Of a stretch of 64,000 bases of DNA, positions 1-7,139 are shown in pieces. The first letter of the stretch is position 1. Each line of letters opens with the position of its first letter. The stretch is taken from positions 835,322-899,321 of the forward strand of contig NZ_BBRE01000001.1 of assembly GCF_000975115.1 (NCBI RefSeq). Reading direction: 5' to 3'. Position numbers and translations under genes: made by a program. The notes beneath the pieces were generated by a model. That model was not told where the DNA came from, did not search any database, and saw only the letters and a list, made by a program, of their open reading frames with translations. Source of the DNA: Demequina oxidasica (lineage in GTDB: Bacteria; Actinomycetota; Actinomycetes; Actinomycetales; Demequinaceae).

Positions 1-76
1 CGGCGGCGTAAGTACCGGCGGGGCCGGCGCCGATGATGGCGACGCGCAGTGGGCGTTCGGGAGTCACGAGTCTCAC
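1..76 (-). CDS. FprA-like ferredoxin/NADP reductase, N-terminus only (cut by window edge)
   Basis: On the complement the frame opens with GTG at 76 and soon gives RVAIIGAGPAGTYAA, the GxGxxG FAD-binding start of the adrenodoxin-reductase-like ferredoxin-NADP reductases (FprA type). Only about 25 codons are inside the window. A second in-frame GTG lies at 67, so the exact start is open. The gene is divergent from a ferredoxin-type sulfite reductase, which fits a role in supplying reduced ferredoxin to it. The family call rests on one motif plus context; another FAD/NAD(P) oxidoreductase is possible. Confidence 0.6.
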   Translation of the reverse strand, partial: MRLVTPERPLRVAIIGAGPAGTYAA

Positions 77-130
77 AATCCTTGGGGGGGCGTTCACGAC
101 CGGGGGCGCTCCCAGCCGTGCTAGCCCCAG

Positions 131-161
131 AGTATAGACACCTCAGTTTGGCGATTGTCCA
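131..161 (-). promoter_or_regulatory. candidate promoter of the FprA-like gene
   Basis: On the complement there is TGGACA (156-161) and TATACT (131-136), 19 nt apart. They lie about 55 nt before the GTG start at 76 and point into the divergent reductase gene. Match to consensus is good for the -10 and fair for the -35. It has not been tested. Confidence 0.45.
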
Positions 162-181
162 ACCAAGATGGCGTATGGGTT

Positions 182-211
182 TTGGCACATCGGCGTCGGG
201 TGTGCCAGAAT
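182..211 (+). promoter_or_regulatory. candidate leaderless promoter of the sulfate-reduction operon
   Basis: TTGGCA (182-187) and CAGAAT (206-211) are separated by 18 nt. The ATG of the cysteine-rich leader peptide follows the -10 box after 6 nt, so transcription would start at or next to that ATG. The same TANNNT-type box plus 6 nt geometry recurs before menF, menC, menB, menE and menJ in this window. Confidence 0.55.
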
Positions 212-217
212 CACGGC

Positions 218-289
218 ATGGCTCACACGACAAACCCTTGCGCATCCATGATGCCTTGTGTTTGCTGCGCCATGTGTCCCTCGGCCTAA
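218..289 (+). CDS. cysteine-rich leaderless leader peptide of the sulfate-reduction operon
   Basis: A 23-codon frame (ATG 218, TAA 287-289) carries Cys at residues 8, 14, 16, 17 and 20, including the cluster PCVCCAMC. It has no ribosome-binding site, but its ATG lies 6 nt after a -10-like box, as expected of a leaderless mRNA. It ends 105 nt before the GTG of sirA. Leaderless polycysteine peptides acting as cysteine-responsive attenuators before sulfur-assimilation genes are known in mycobacteria. Ribosome stalling on Cys codons when Cys-tRNA is scarce is proposed to expose the downstream ribosome-binding site. That this peptide works the same way is inference from composition, position and promoter spacing. 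Confidence 0.7.
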   Translation: MAHTTNPCASMMPCVCCAMCPSA

Positions 290-321
290 CCGCCCACGGA
301 TACACCAACCTGTACCCCTGG

Positions 322-355
322 GCGCTCGGCCTCACGAGCGCAACTCATCGCGCTC
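322..355 (+). promoter_or_regulatory. mutually exclusive hairpins between leader peptide and sirA
   Basis: GAGCGC at 336-341 can pair either with GCGCTC at 322-327 (loop of 8) or with an identical GCGCTC at 350-355 (loop of 8). Only one stem can form at a time. The sirA ribosome-binding site GAGGAG follows at 384-389. An A:B versus B:C choice just after a polycysteine peptide is the layout of an attenuator. There is no U-run, so control of translation or Rho access is more likely than intrinsic termination. Confidence 0.45.
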
Positions 356-394
356 AAACGGCCAAGCTCCCACGAAATCTTTCGAGGAGTCTCC

Positions 395-2185
395 GTGACA
401 CCCACTGGAGCCACTGCAGCCGATGCTGCCGCGCCCAATTCCGCCACAACTGCGGAAGCCGAGGAGCGTCGCCGCCACCGTGATGAGGCGCGCCTGATCC
501 GCACCCGTGAGGCTTCCGCGCGCAAGAACAGCGCCAGCCGCGACGGTCAGTGGGCGGCCGGAGACAAGACGCCGCTGAACCCCAACGAGGAGATGAAGTC
601 CGTAGGCGACCCACTCGAGGTGCGCGAGCGCATCGAGAACCTCTACTCCAAATGGGGCTTCTGGTCCATCCCTCCGGGCGACCTGCGTGGTCGCTTCCGC
701 TGGTGGGGGCTCTACACGCAGCGTCGCCAGGGAATTGACGGCGGCAAGACCGCCATCCTCGACGCCCACCAGCTCGACGATGAGTACTTCATGCTTCGCA
801 TCCGCTCGGATGGCGGCCAGCTGTCCGTGGCCCAGGCGCGCGAGATCGGCAAGATCTCCGAGGAGTTTGGCCGCGACACCGCAGACGTCTCCGACCGTCA
901 GAACATCCAGCTCCACTGGATCCGCATTGAGGACGTGCCGGAGATCTTCCGTCGCGTCGAGGCCGTGGGCCTGTTCTGCACCGAGGCGTGCGGCGACGTT
1001 CCACGCGTGATCCTCGGCTCGCCCGTCGCGGGCATCGCCAAGGACGAGCTGATTGACCCCACGCCCAACATCAACGAGATCACCGACCGCTACATCGGCG
1101 ACCCTCAGTTCACTAACCTTCCCCGCAAGTTCAAGACTGCGATCACAGGCACGCCGGTGCCGGACATCCTGCACGAGGTCCAGGACATCGCGTTCTGCGC
1201 CGTCGAGCACCCCGAGCTGGGCGTCGGCTACGACCTGTGGGTGGGTGGCGGGCTTTCGATCAACCCCCACCTTGGCATCCGCCTCGGCGTATTTGTTAAG
1301 CCCGAACAGGTGCACGAAGTCTGGGCTGGAGTGGTGGGAATCTTCAGGGACCACGGCTACCGCCGGCTGCGGACCCGTGCCCGCTTGAAATTCCTGGTCA
1401 AGGCTTGGGGCGGCGAGAAGTTCCTTCAAATCCTGGAAGACGACTACCTGGGCTACAAGCTCCCCGAGGGCCCCGCGCCCAAGGTTGGCAAGCCCGGCGC
1501 GCGTGGCGACCACGTGGGAATCAACGAGCAGCGCGACGGCAACTACTTTGTGGGCGTCGCCCCCGTCGCCGGTCGCATCTCCGGCACCAAGCTCCAGGAG
1601 ATCGCCAACATCACGGAGGCAGTGGGATCGGACCGCATCCGCCTCACTCCGCTGCAGAAGATCCTGGTGCTCGACATTCCCGAGCCCCGCGTCAACGACG
1701 TGGTCAACGGCCTGCGCGCTCTCGAGCTGGACTCCAACCCCCGCGAGTTCCACCGCAACGTCATCGCCTGCACCGGCATCGAGTACTGCAAGCTCGCCAT
1801 CGTGGAAACCAAGGCCACCGCCCGCGAGGTCGTCAAGAAGCTCGACGACATCTTCCCCACCCTCGACACTCCTATTACTGTGCACGTCAACGGCTGCCCC
1901 AACTCGTGCGCCCGCGTCCAGACCGCGGATATCGGGTTCAAGGGACAGTTGGTGCTAGACGAGGAGTCCGGCGAGCAAGTACCCGGCTACCAGGTTCACC
2001 TCGGCGGGCGGTTGGGTCGCGGCGACGACAACGACTTTGGGCGCAAGATCCGTGCCCACAAGGTCACCCAAGACGGCATGCCCGACTACGTCGAGCGCGT
2101 CACCAAGAACTTCCTTGCCGACCGCGTTGGCGAAGAGACGTTTGCCGACTGGGCCTTCCGGGCGGAAGAGGAGCTCATCAAATGA
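395..2185 (+). CDS. sirA: ferredoxin-dependent assimilatory sulfite reductase
   Basis: A 596-aa siroheme/[4Fe-4S] enzyme reducing sulfite to sulfide with six electrons from ferredoxin. The cluster ligands are in the family pattern: Cys459 and Cys465 (CTGIEYC), Cys501 and Cys505 (CPNSC). Two ferredoxin-like halves of the nitrite/sulfite reductase family are recognisable. The GTG start at 395 has GAGGAG five nt upstream. The stop overlaps the cysH start (ATGA), so the operon is translationally coupled. Ferredoxin nitrite reductases share the fold, but the cysH-cysD-cysN context makes sulfite the likely substrate. Expression is probably set by the cysteine-rich leader peptide upstream. Confidence 0.93.
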   Translation: MTPTGATAADAAAPNSATTAEAEERRRHRDEARLIRTREASARKNSASRDGQWAAGDKTPLNPNEEMKSVGDPLEVRERIENLYSKWGFWSIPPGDLRGRFRWWGLYTQRRQGIDGGKTAILDAHQLDDEYFMLRIRSDGGQLSVAQAREIGKISEEFGRDTADVSDRQNIQLHWIRIEDVPEIFRRVEAVGLFCTEACGDVPRVILGSPVAGIAKDELIDPTPNINEITDRYIGDPQFTNLPRKFKTAITGTPVPDILHEVQDIAFCAVEHPELGVGYDLWVGGGLSINPHLGIRLGVFVKPEQVHEVWAGVVGIFRDHGYRRLRTRARLKFLVKAWGGEKFLQILEDDYLGYKLPEGPAPKVGKPGARGDHVGINEQRDGNYFVGVAPVAGRISGTKLQEIANITEAVGSDRIRLTPLQKILVLDIPEPRVNDVVNGLRALELDSNPREFHRNVIACTGIEYCKLAIVETKATAREVVKKLDDIFPTLDTPITVHVNGCPNSCARVQTADIGFKGQLVLDEESGEQVPGYQVHLGGRLGRGDDNDFGRKIRAHKVTQDGMPDYVERVTKNFLADRVGEETFADWAFRAEEELIK

Positions 2186-2880
2186 GTACCGACACCACCG
2201 TGTGGAATGCCGAGACTGCTGCTGCGGTCAACGATCGCCTGGCCGGAGCATCGGCGTCGGAAATTGCCGACTGGGCCGTCGAGACCTTTGGCAAGAAGCT
2301 CATTGTCGCCGCCTCCATGCAGGACACGATCCTGCCGCACATGTTCGGCGCTCGCCTGCCCGGCGCGCACGTGCTGTTCCTGGAGACCGGCTACCACTTC
2401 AAGGAGACCATCGAGACCCGTGACGAGGCGGCCAAGCGCTTCCCCATCACGATCGTCAACGCCATGCCCGCCAAGACTGTTGCCGAGCAGGACGCCGAGT
2501 TCGGCAAGGACCTCTTCGCGCGCGACCCCAACCTGTGCTGCTTCATGCGCAAGGTGGACCCCCTTGCGCGCTCACTCGCGGGCTACGACGCGTGGGTCAC
2601 CGGCGCACGCCGAGTCGACGCGGTGACTCGTGCCGAGATGCCAATCGTCACCTGGGACGAGGGACACGGCCTCGTCAAGATCAACCCCATTGCCGCCTGG
2701 TCGGACATGGACGTTGAGGTTTACCAGGTAGCCAACCAGCTACCGCGCAACCCTTTGGTCGCGCAGGGCTACCCCAGCATCGGCTGCGAGCCGTGCACTA
2801 ACAAGGTGGCACCCGGCGAGGACCCCCGGTCCGGTCGTTGGTCGGGGCAAGAGAAGACAGAGTGCGGAATCCACGAATGA
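2182..2880 (+). CDS. cysH: [4Fe-4S] adenylylsulfate (APS) reductase
   Basis: A 232-aa PAPS/APS reductase-family enzyme making sulfite from adenylylsulfate with thioredoxin as reductant. The cysteine pattern CC (119-120), CxxC (202-205) and a C-terminal ECGIH with the catalytic Cys228 is that of the iron-sulfur APS-type enzymes rather than the cluster-free PAPS type of E. coli. No cysC (APS kinase) is seen nearby, which agrees with direct APS reduction. The start ATG overlaps the sirA stop, and the stop overlaps the cysD ATG (ATGA at both junctions). Confidence 0.93.
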   Translation: MSTDTTVWNAETAAAVNDRLAGASASEIADWAVETFGKKLIVAASMQDTILPHMFGARLPGAHVLFLETGYHFKETIETRDEAAKRFPITIVNAMPAKTVAEQDAEFGKDLFARDPNLCCFMRKVDPLARSLAGYDAWVTGARRVDAVTRAEMPIVTWDEGHGLVKINPIAAWSDMDVEVYQVANQLPRNPLVAQGYPSIGCEPCTNKVAPGEDPRSGRWSGQEKTECGIHE

Positions 2881-3818
2881 GCGAGGCTAGCGTGACTACA
2901 GATCCAGCATCCACCCACGTACCGGCGCGAATGAGCACGCTCGATGCGCTCGAGGCCGAGGGCATCCACATCATCCGCGAGGCCGTGGGCACCGCCCGCA
3001 AGCCCGTGTTGCTGTTCAGCGGCGGCAAGGATTCCGTGGTGGTGCTGCACCTGGCCACTAAGGCGTTCTGGCCAGGCAAGGTGCCTTTCGAACTCATGCA
3101 CGTCGATACCGGCCACAACTTTGACGAGGTCATAGAGTTCCGCGACCGCACAGTCGAGCGCCTCGGCCTGCGTCTGCAGGTCATGAAGGTGCAGGACTAC
3201 ATCGACGACGAGCGCCTGCGTGAGCGTCCCGACGGCACCCGCAACCAGTTGCAGACCGTGCCACTACTCGACGGCATCACGCAACACAAGTACGACGTGG
3301 TGTTCGGCGGCGCGCGCCGCGACGAGGAGAAGGCCCGCGCCAAGGAGCGTGTGGTCTCCCTGCGCGACGAGTTTGGCGCCTGGGACCCGCGTAACCAACG
3401 TCCCGAGCTCTGGAATTTGTACAACCCGCGTCACCTGCCGGGCCAGCACGTGCGCGTGTTTCCCATCAGCAACTGGACCGAGTTGGACGTGTGGCGCTAC
3501 ATCGAGCGCGAGAACCTGGACCTTCCATCCTTGTACTACTCGCACGACCGCGAAGTCTTCAAGCGCGACGGCATGTGGCTCTCGCCGCACCCCGCCGTCA
3601 AGATGCGCGATGACGAGCGGACCGAGACCCGCTCCGTCCGCTACCGCACCGTCGGCGACGCGTCCTGCACGGGCGCCGTCGAGTCCCCCGCCACATCAAT
3701 TTCAGACGTCATCGCCGAGGTCGCCTCGACTCGCATCACGGAGCGTGGCGCCACCCGCGCCGACGACCGCGTGAGCGAAGCTGCGATGGAAGACCGCAAG
3801 AAAGAGGGCTACTTCTAA
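2877..3818 (+). CDS. cysD: sulfate adenylyltransferase subunit 2
   Basis: A 313-aa small subunit of ATP sulfurylase that forms APS from sulfate and ATP in the CysDN complex. The PP-loop SGGKDS is near residue 45. The C-terminus ends with the usual GYF. The ATG at 2877 was chosen because it overlaps the cysH stop in ATGA; the frame is open further upstream but only as read-through inside cysH. Its stop TAA shares one base with the cysN ATG (TAATG), fitting equimolar production of the two subunits. Confidence 0.95.
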   Translation: MSEASVTTDPASTHVPARMSTLDALEAEGIHIIREAVGTARKPVLLFSGGKDSVVVLHLATKAFWPGKVPFELMHVDTGHNFDEVIEFRDRTVERLGLRLQVMKVQDYIDDERLRERPDGTRNQLQTVPLLDGITQHKYDVVFGGARRDEEKARAKERVVSLRDEFGAWDPRNQRPELWNLYNPRHLPGQHVRVFPISNWTELDVWRYIERENLDLPSLYYSHDREVFKRDGMWLSPHPAVKMRDDERTETRSVRYRTVGDASCTGAVESPATSISDVIAEVASTRITERGATRADDRVSEAAMEDRKKEGYF

Positions 3819-5236
3819 TGAGCACCGATATCGCGTACGAGGCCGCCGACTCACGCGTCACCTCACTGCTGCGCTTCGCCACCGCGGGATCCGTCGACGA
3901 CGGCAAGTCCACCCTAGTGGGACGCCTGCTCCACGACACCAAGTCGATTCTCGCGGACGCCTACGAGGCCGTGGAGCGCGTCTCGCGCGACCGTGGGCTT
4001 GAGGCCCCCGACCTTGCACTGCTCACTGATGGCCTGCGTGCCGAGCGCGAGCAGGGCATCACCATCGACGTCGCGTACCGCTACTTCTCCACCCCCAAGC
4101 GCACCTTCATCCTGGCCGACTGCCCCGGACACGTGCAGTACACGCGTAACGCCGTCACCGGCGCCTCCACGGCCGATGCGCTGGTGGTCCTCATCGACGC
4201 CCGCTTTGGCGTGGTCGAGCAGACCAAGCGCCACCTCGCCGTAGCCGCACTGCTCCGCGTTCCTCACGTGATCGTGGCGGTGAACAAGATTGACCTGCTC
4301 GACTACGCGCAGGGTCCGTTCCGACACATTGAGCGTCACGTGCAGTCGCACGCAGAGTCGCTGGGCCTGACCAACGTCATCAGCATTCCGGTGAGTGCGC
4401 TCGAGGGCGACAACGTCGCCGTCGCGTCGACCCGTACCTCCTGGTACGAAGGGCCCACCGTTCTTGATGTGCTCGAGACCGTGCCGTCCATCGACGACGG
4501 CGCGGACCTGTATGGCGCCGCCCATAAGCGTGGCGTCAAGCACCCCACAGCCCAGGATGCGGCCGATGCCGAGACCGGCTGGCGCTTCCCCGTCCAGTTA
4601 GTGCTTCGCCCCCAAGACGGAGCGATCAGCCCCGAGTACCGCGAGTATCGCGGCTACGGCGGCCAGGTGGCCGAGGGCACCGTGCGTGTGGGTGACCCGG
4701 TCACCGTGTTGCCGTCGGGTCGCACCTCTACCATCGCGGGGATCGACACCTCGACGGGCGCGCTCGACGAGGCCTTCACCGGCCAGTCGGTAGCGCTACG
4801 CCTGAGCGATGAGATCGACATTGCCCGGGGAGACCTTCTCGCATTCGGAACTGACGCTCCCAAGGCGGAGCGTCAGTTCCATGCGCACGTCGCGTGGCTC
4901 ACCGACCGCCCGCTGAGGGTGCGCGATCGCGTGCTGGTGCAGCACGGCACGGCGATGGTGCAGGCCATGGTGACCAGCATCGACGGCATCCTCGACATCT
5001 CCCTTCCCGGCGGCACGCTCGACAACTCGATCGCGAAGGGTCACGAGCTGCTGCTCAACGACATCGGCGTGGTCTCGTTCCAGCTCGCGCAGCCGCTCGC
5101 TATCGAGGACTACGGCCGCCACCGCCGCACCGGCGCCTTCTGCTTGATCGACCCCCAGGATGGCAACACCCTTGGTGCCGGTACGGCTCGCGCGCAGGTA
5201 CCCGGCAGTGGTGAGGACGCGTACGTCAGCATCTGA
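3818..5236 (+). CDS. cysN: sulfate adenylyltransferase subunit 1 (GTPase)
   Basis: A 472-aa EF-Tu-like GTPase subunit of ATP sulfurylase, which couples GTP hydrolysis to APS formation. G1 is GSVDDGKST, G3 is DCPGHVQYTRN and G4 is NKIDLL, followed by two beta-barrel domains. The length matches stand-alone CysN, with no fused CysC kinase domain. It overlaps both neighbours by one base (TAATG before, TGATG after), so the next ABC transporter gene belongs to the same transcript. Confidence 0.95.
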   Translation: MSTDIAYEAADSRVTSLLRFATAGSVDDGKSTLVGRLLHDTKSILADAYEAVERVSRDRGLEAPDLALLTDGLRAEREQGITIDVAYRYFSTPKRTFILADCPGHVQYTRNAVTGASTADALVVLIDARFGVVEQTKRHLAVAALLRVPHVIVAVNKIDLLDYAQGPFRHIERHVQSHAESLGLTNVISIPVSALEGDNVAVASTRTSWYEGPTVLDVLETVPSIDDGADLYGAAHKRGVKHPTAQDAADAETGWRFPVQLVLRPQDGAISPEYREYRGYGGQVAEGTVRVGDPVTVLPSGRTSTIAGIDTSTGALDEAFTGQSVALRLSDEIDIARGDLLAFGTDAPKAERQFHAHVAWLTDRPLRVRDRVLVQHGTAMVQAMVTSIDGILDISLPGGTLDNSIAKGHELLLNDIGVVSFQLAQPLAIEDYGRHRRTGAFCLIDPQDGNTLGAGTARAQVPGSGEDAYVSI

Positions 5237-6042
5237 TGGGCTCACCCGTTCTTCTCACCGACGTCGCCCAGCAGTTCGCTGGGCGCGGTCCTGCACGCCT
5301 CGCGTTAGACGGTGTCACGCTGTCCATCGATGCAGGCGAGTTCGTGTGCGTGGTGGGCCCGTCCGGCTGTGGCAAGTCCACGCTGCTCGACCTCGTCGCT
5401 GGACACACGCGCCCAGTGCGCGGGTCAGTCGTCGTTGACGGTGCGAAGGTTACCGGACCCGGACTCGACCGCGTCATGGTGTTCCAGGAGCACGCACTGT
5501 TTCCGTGGCTGTCGGTGCGCGACAACGTGGGCTTTGGGCTGAAGAATGCCGGGGTTGCGGACGCTGAGCGCGAGGCCACCGTCACCGAGTGGCTTTCCAA
5601 GGTGGGCCTCAGTGACGCTGCCGATCTGCACCCGCACCAGCTGTCCGGCGGTATGCGCCAGCGCGCCGCGCTAGCCCGGGCCTTCGCAATGCGGCCCCAG
5701 GTGCTGCTCATGGACGAGCCCTTCTCCGCGCTCGACGCTCCGTCGCGCGACCGCCTGCACGTCGAACTCCAGGACCTGTGGCAGGAGACCGGCACCACCA
5801 TCATCTTCGTCACCCACAACGTGCGTGAAGCCGTGGCTCTCGGCTCACGCGTGGTGGTGCTGTCCTCCGGACCCGGCCACATCATCGGCGAGGTGGCGGT
5901 TGGCTTGCAGCGCCCTCGCGTGGTCGAGTCCGACCGCGTGGTGGCCTTGGCTCGCGAGGTGCGCGGCTTGCTCGATGCGGCCGACCAGCTCGGCATCACC
6001 GCCCCCCGTGGCGGATCGGAGGATGGCCATGTCAGCATCTGA
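5236..6042 (+). CDS. ABC transporter ATPase, SsuB/TauB/NrtD type
   Basis: A 268-aa nucleotide-binding subunit with Walker A GPSGCGKST, signature LSGGMRQR, Walker B LLMDEP and H-loop THN. It resembles the ATPases of the nitrate/sulfonate/taurine importers. Coupling to cysN (TGATG) suggests uptake of a sulfur source such as a sulfonate, or of sulfate. Substrate cannot be read from the ATPase itself. The gene overlaps the start of the permease gene. Confidence 0.85.
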   Translation: MGSPVLLTDVAQQFAGRGPARLALDGVTLSIDAGEFVCVVGPSGCGKSTLLDLVAGHTRPVRGSVVVDGAKVTGPGLDRVMVFQEHALFPWLSVRDNVGFGLKNAGVADAEREATVTEWLSKVGLSDAADLHPHQLSGGMRQRAALARAFAMRPQVLLMDEPFSALDAPSRDRLHVELQDLWQETGTTIIFVTHNVREAVALGSRVVVLSSGPGHIIGEVAVGLQRPRVVESDRVVALAREVRGLLDAADQLGITAPRGGSEDGHVSI

Positions 6043-6892
6043 GGTCACTGCCAGCACTACGGCGGCCGAGGCATCGGCCGGCGTAGTGCGCGAGCGCGCC
6101 CAGCGAGGACGCAAGGCACTACCCATCCTTGTCACCGGGGTCGTGATTCTGGCGCTATGGGCGATAACCTCCGCCTTTGTCGACACCCTGCCTAGCCCTG
6201 CCGACACCGGCGCCGAGTTGGTGCGCATGGCCAAGGACGGCCAGCTGTTCTCCATCTTTGGCCGTGTCACGGCGTTCATGGGCATCTGCTTCGCGATCGC
6301 CGCCGTCGGTGGAGTGGCGCTAGGACTGCTGATTGGCGCCCATCCAGCACTTGACCGCGGGCTCTCTCCGTATCTCGCCGCGCTGCAGGGCATGCCCACT
6401 TCCATGTGGATTCCGGTGGCTGCGGTGGTGCTCGGCACGTCCGTGTTCTCGCTGGGAGCCGTGGTCAGCATCGGCGCAATGCCCGCGATCATGCTCGCGA
6501 CGCGTAGCGCAGTGAAGTCGGTCCCTCCCCTGCTGATCCGTGCTGGGAGAACGTATGGCGCGGACCGGGGCACGCTCATGCGTCACGTGGTGCTGCCCGC
6601 GGCGCTGCCTGGAATCACCACCGGGCTCGAGCTCGGCTGGTCGATTGCGTTCCGCTGCCTCGTAGCGGGCGAGATCTTCTCCGGCGCCCTTTCCGGTTCC
6701 GGAGCGATCTCTGGGACCGGCATCGGCTCGGTTATTGCCCGCTCGCGCGAGACCGGCGACCTCACCGAGATGATGGCCACCATCATGATCGTGCTCGCCT
6801 TCACGATGCTCGTGGACCGACTGGTGTTCGCTCGTGTGCACCACCGCCTGCGCGTCTCGCGGGGACTCGTGGACGCCGGGCTGCCTCACTAG
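6029..6892 (+). CDS. ABC transporter permease, SsuC/TauC type
   Basis: A 287-aa inner-membrane permease with about six hydrophobic segments and the EAA-type loop around GRTYGADRGTLMRHVVLP. ATG 6029 is preferred over ATG 6023 because GGAGG at 6018-6022 is six nt away from it. It overlaps the ATPase gene by 14 nt. A periplasmic/lipoprotein binding protein, normally the third partner, is not found on either side in this window. Confidence 0.83.
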   Translation: MSASEVTASTTAAEASAGVVRERAQRGRKALPILVTGVVILALWAITSAFVDTLPSPADTGAELVRMAKDGQLFSIFGRVTAFMGICFAIAAVGGVALGLLIGAHPALDRGLSPYLAALQGMPTSMWIPVAAVVLGTSVFSLGAVVSIGAMPAIMLATRSAVKSVPPLLIRAGRTYGADRGTLMRHVVLPAALPGITTGLELGWSIAFRCLVAGEIFSGALSGSGAISGTGIGSVIARSRETGDLTEMMATIMIVLAFTMLVDRLVFARVHHRLRVSRGLVDAGLPH

Positions 6893-7035
6893 GGAGCCAC
6901 CACACCGAGTAACTCGAGTGAGGGACGATGCCGCTCGCCTGTCCCATCGGTGAGGTTTGCGTCACGCACTATTTACCTTGTGGACCCTACGTGGTTCACC
7001 CTCGTGCCGTAGGTTCGTTCGTAGCAGTACCGTTC

Positions 7036-7054
7036 GCGGGAACACTGTTCCCGC
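7036..7054. promoter_or_regulatory. perfect palindrome upstream of the glucan operon (operator-like)
   Basis: GCGGGAACACTGTTCCCGC, two 8-bp arms around a 3-nt centre, lies 85 nt before the synthase ATG. There is no T-run, and the rest of the 247-bp gap between the permease and the synthase shows no convincing gene. It could be a repressor operator or the terminator of the sulfur operon; position and symmetry favour an operator. Confidence 0.4.
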
Positions 7055-7139
7055 CGCATGAGGCAGCGCCGCCATCTCGGATCATTCACACGGAGCGCCT
7101 GATACTACATGGTGCCTCCGAGACCTAGACGGAGTACCC

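Noticed and set aside
332-1885. Long open frame opposite sirA
   Set aside because: It mirrors the codon structure of sirA in high-GC DNA, has no family motifs, and sirA carries all its cluster ligands.
1405-2181. Upstream extension of the cysH frame inside sirA
   Set aside because: The ATGA overlap at 2182 gives a normal-length CysH; the extension is Arg-rich out-of-frame sirA.
7036-7054. LexA/SOS box in the palindrome (GAAC...GTTC)
   Set aside because: Actinobacterial SOS boxes have four bases between GAAC and GTTC; here there are three.
6928-7128. 66-codon frame between the permease and the glucan synthase
   Set aside because: Weak spacing of its possible ribosome-binding site, no family resemblance, and it crosses the perfect palindrome.
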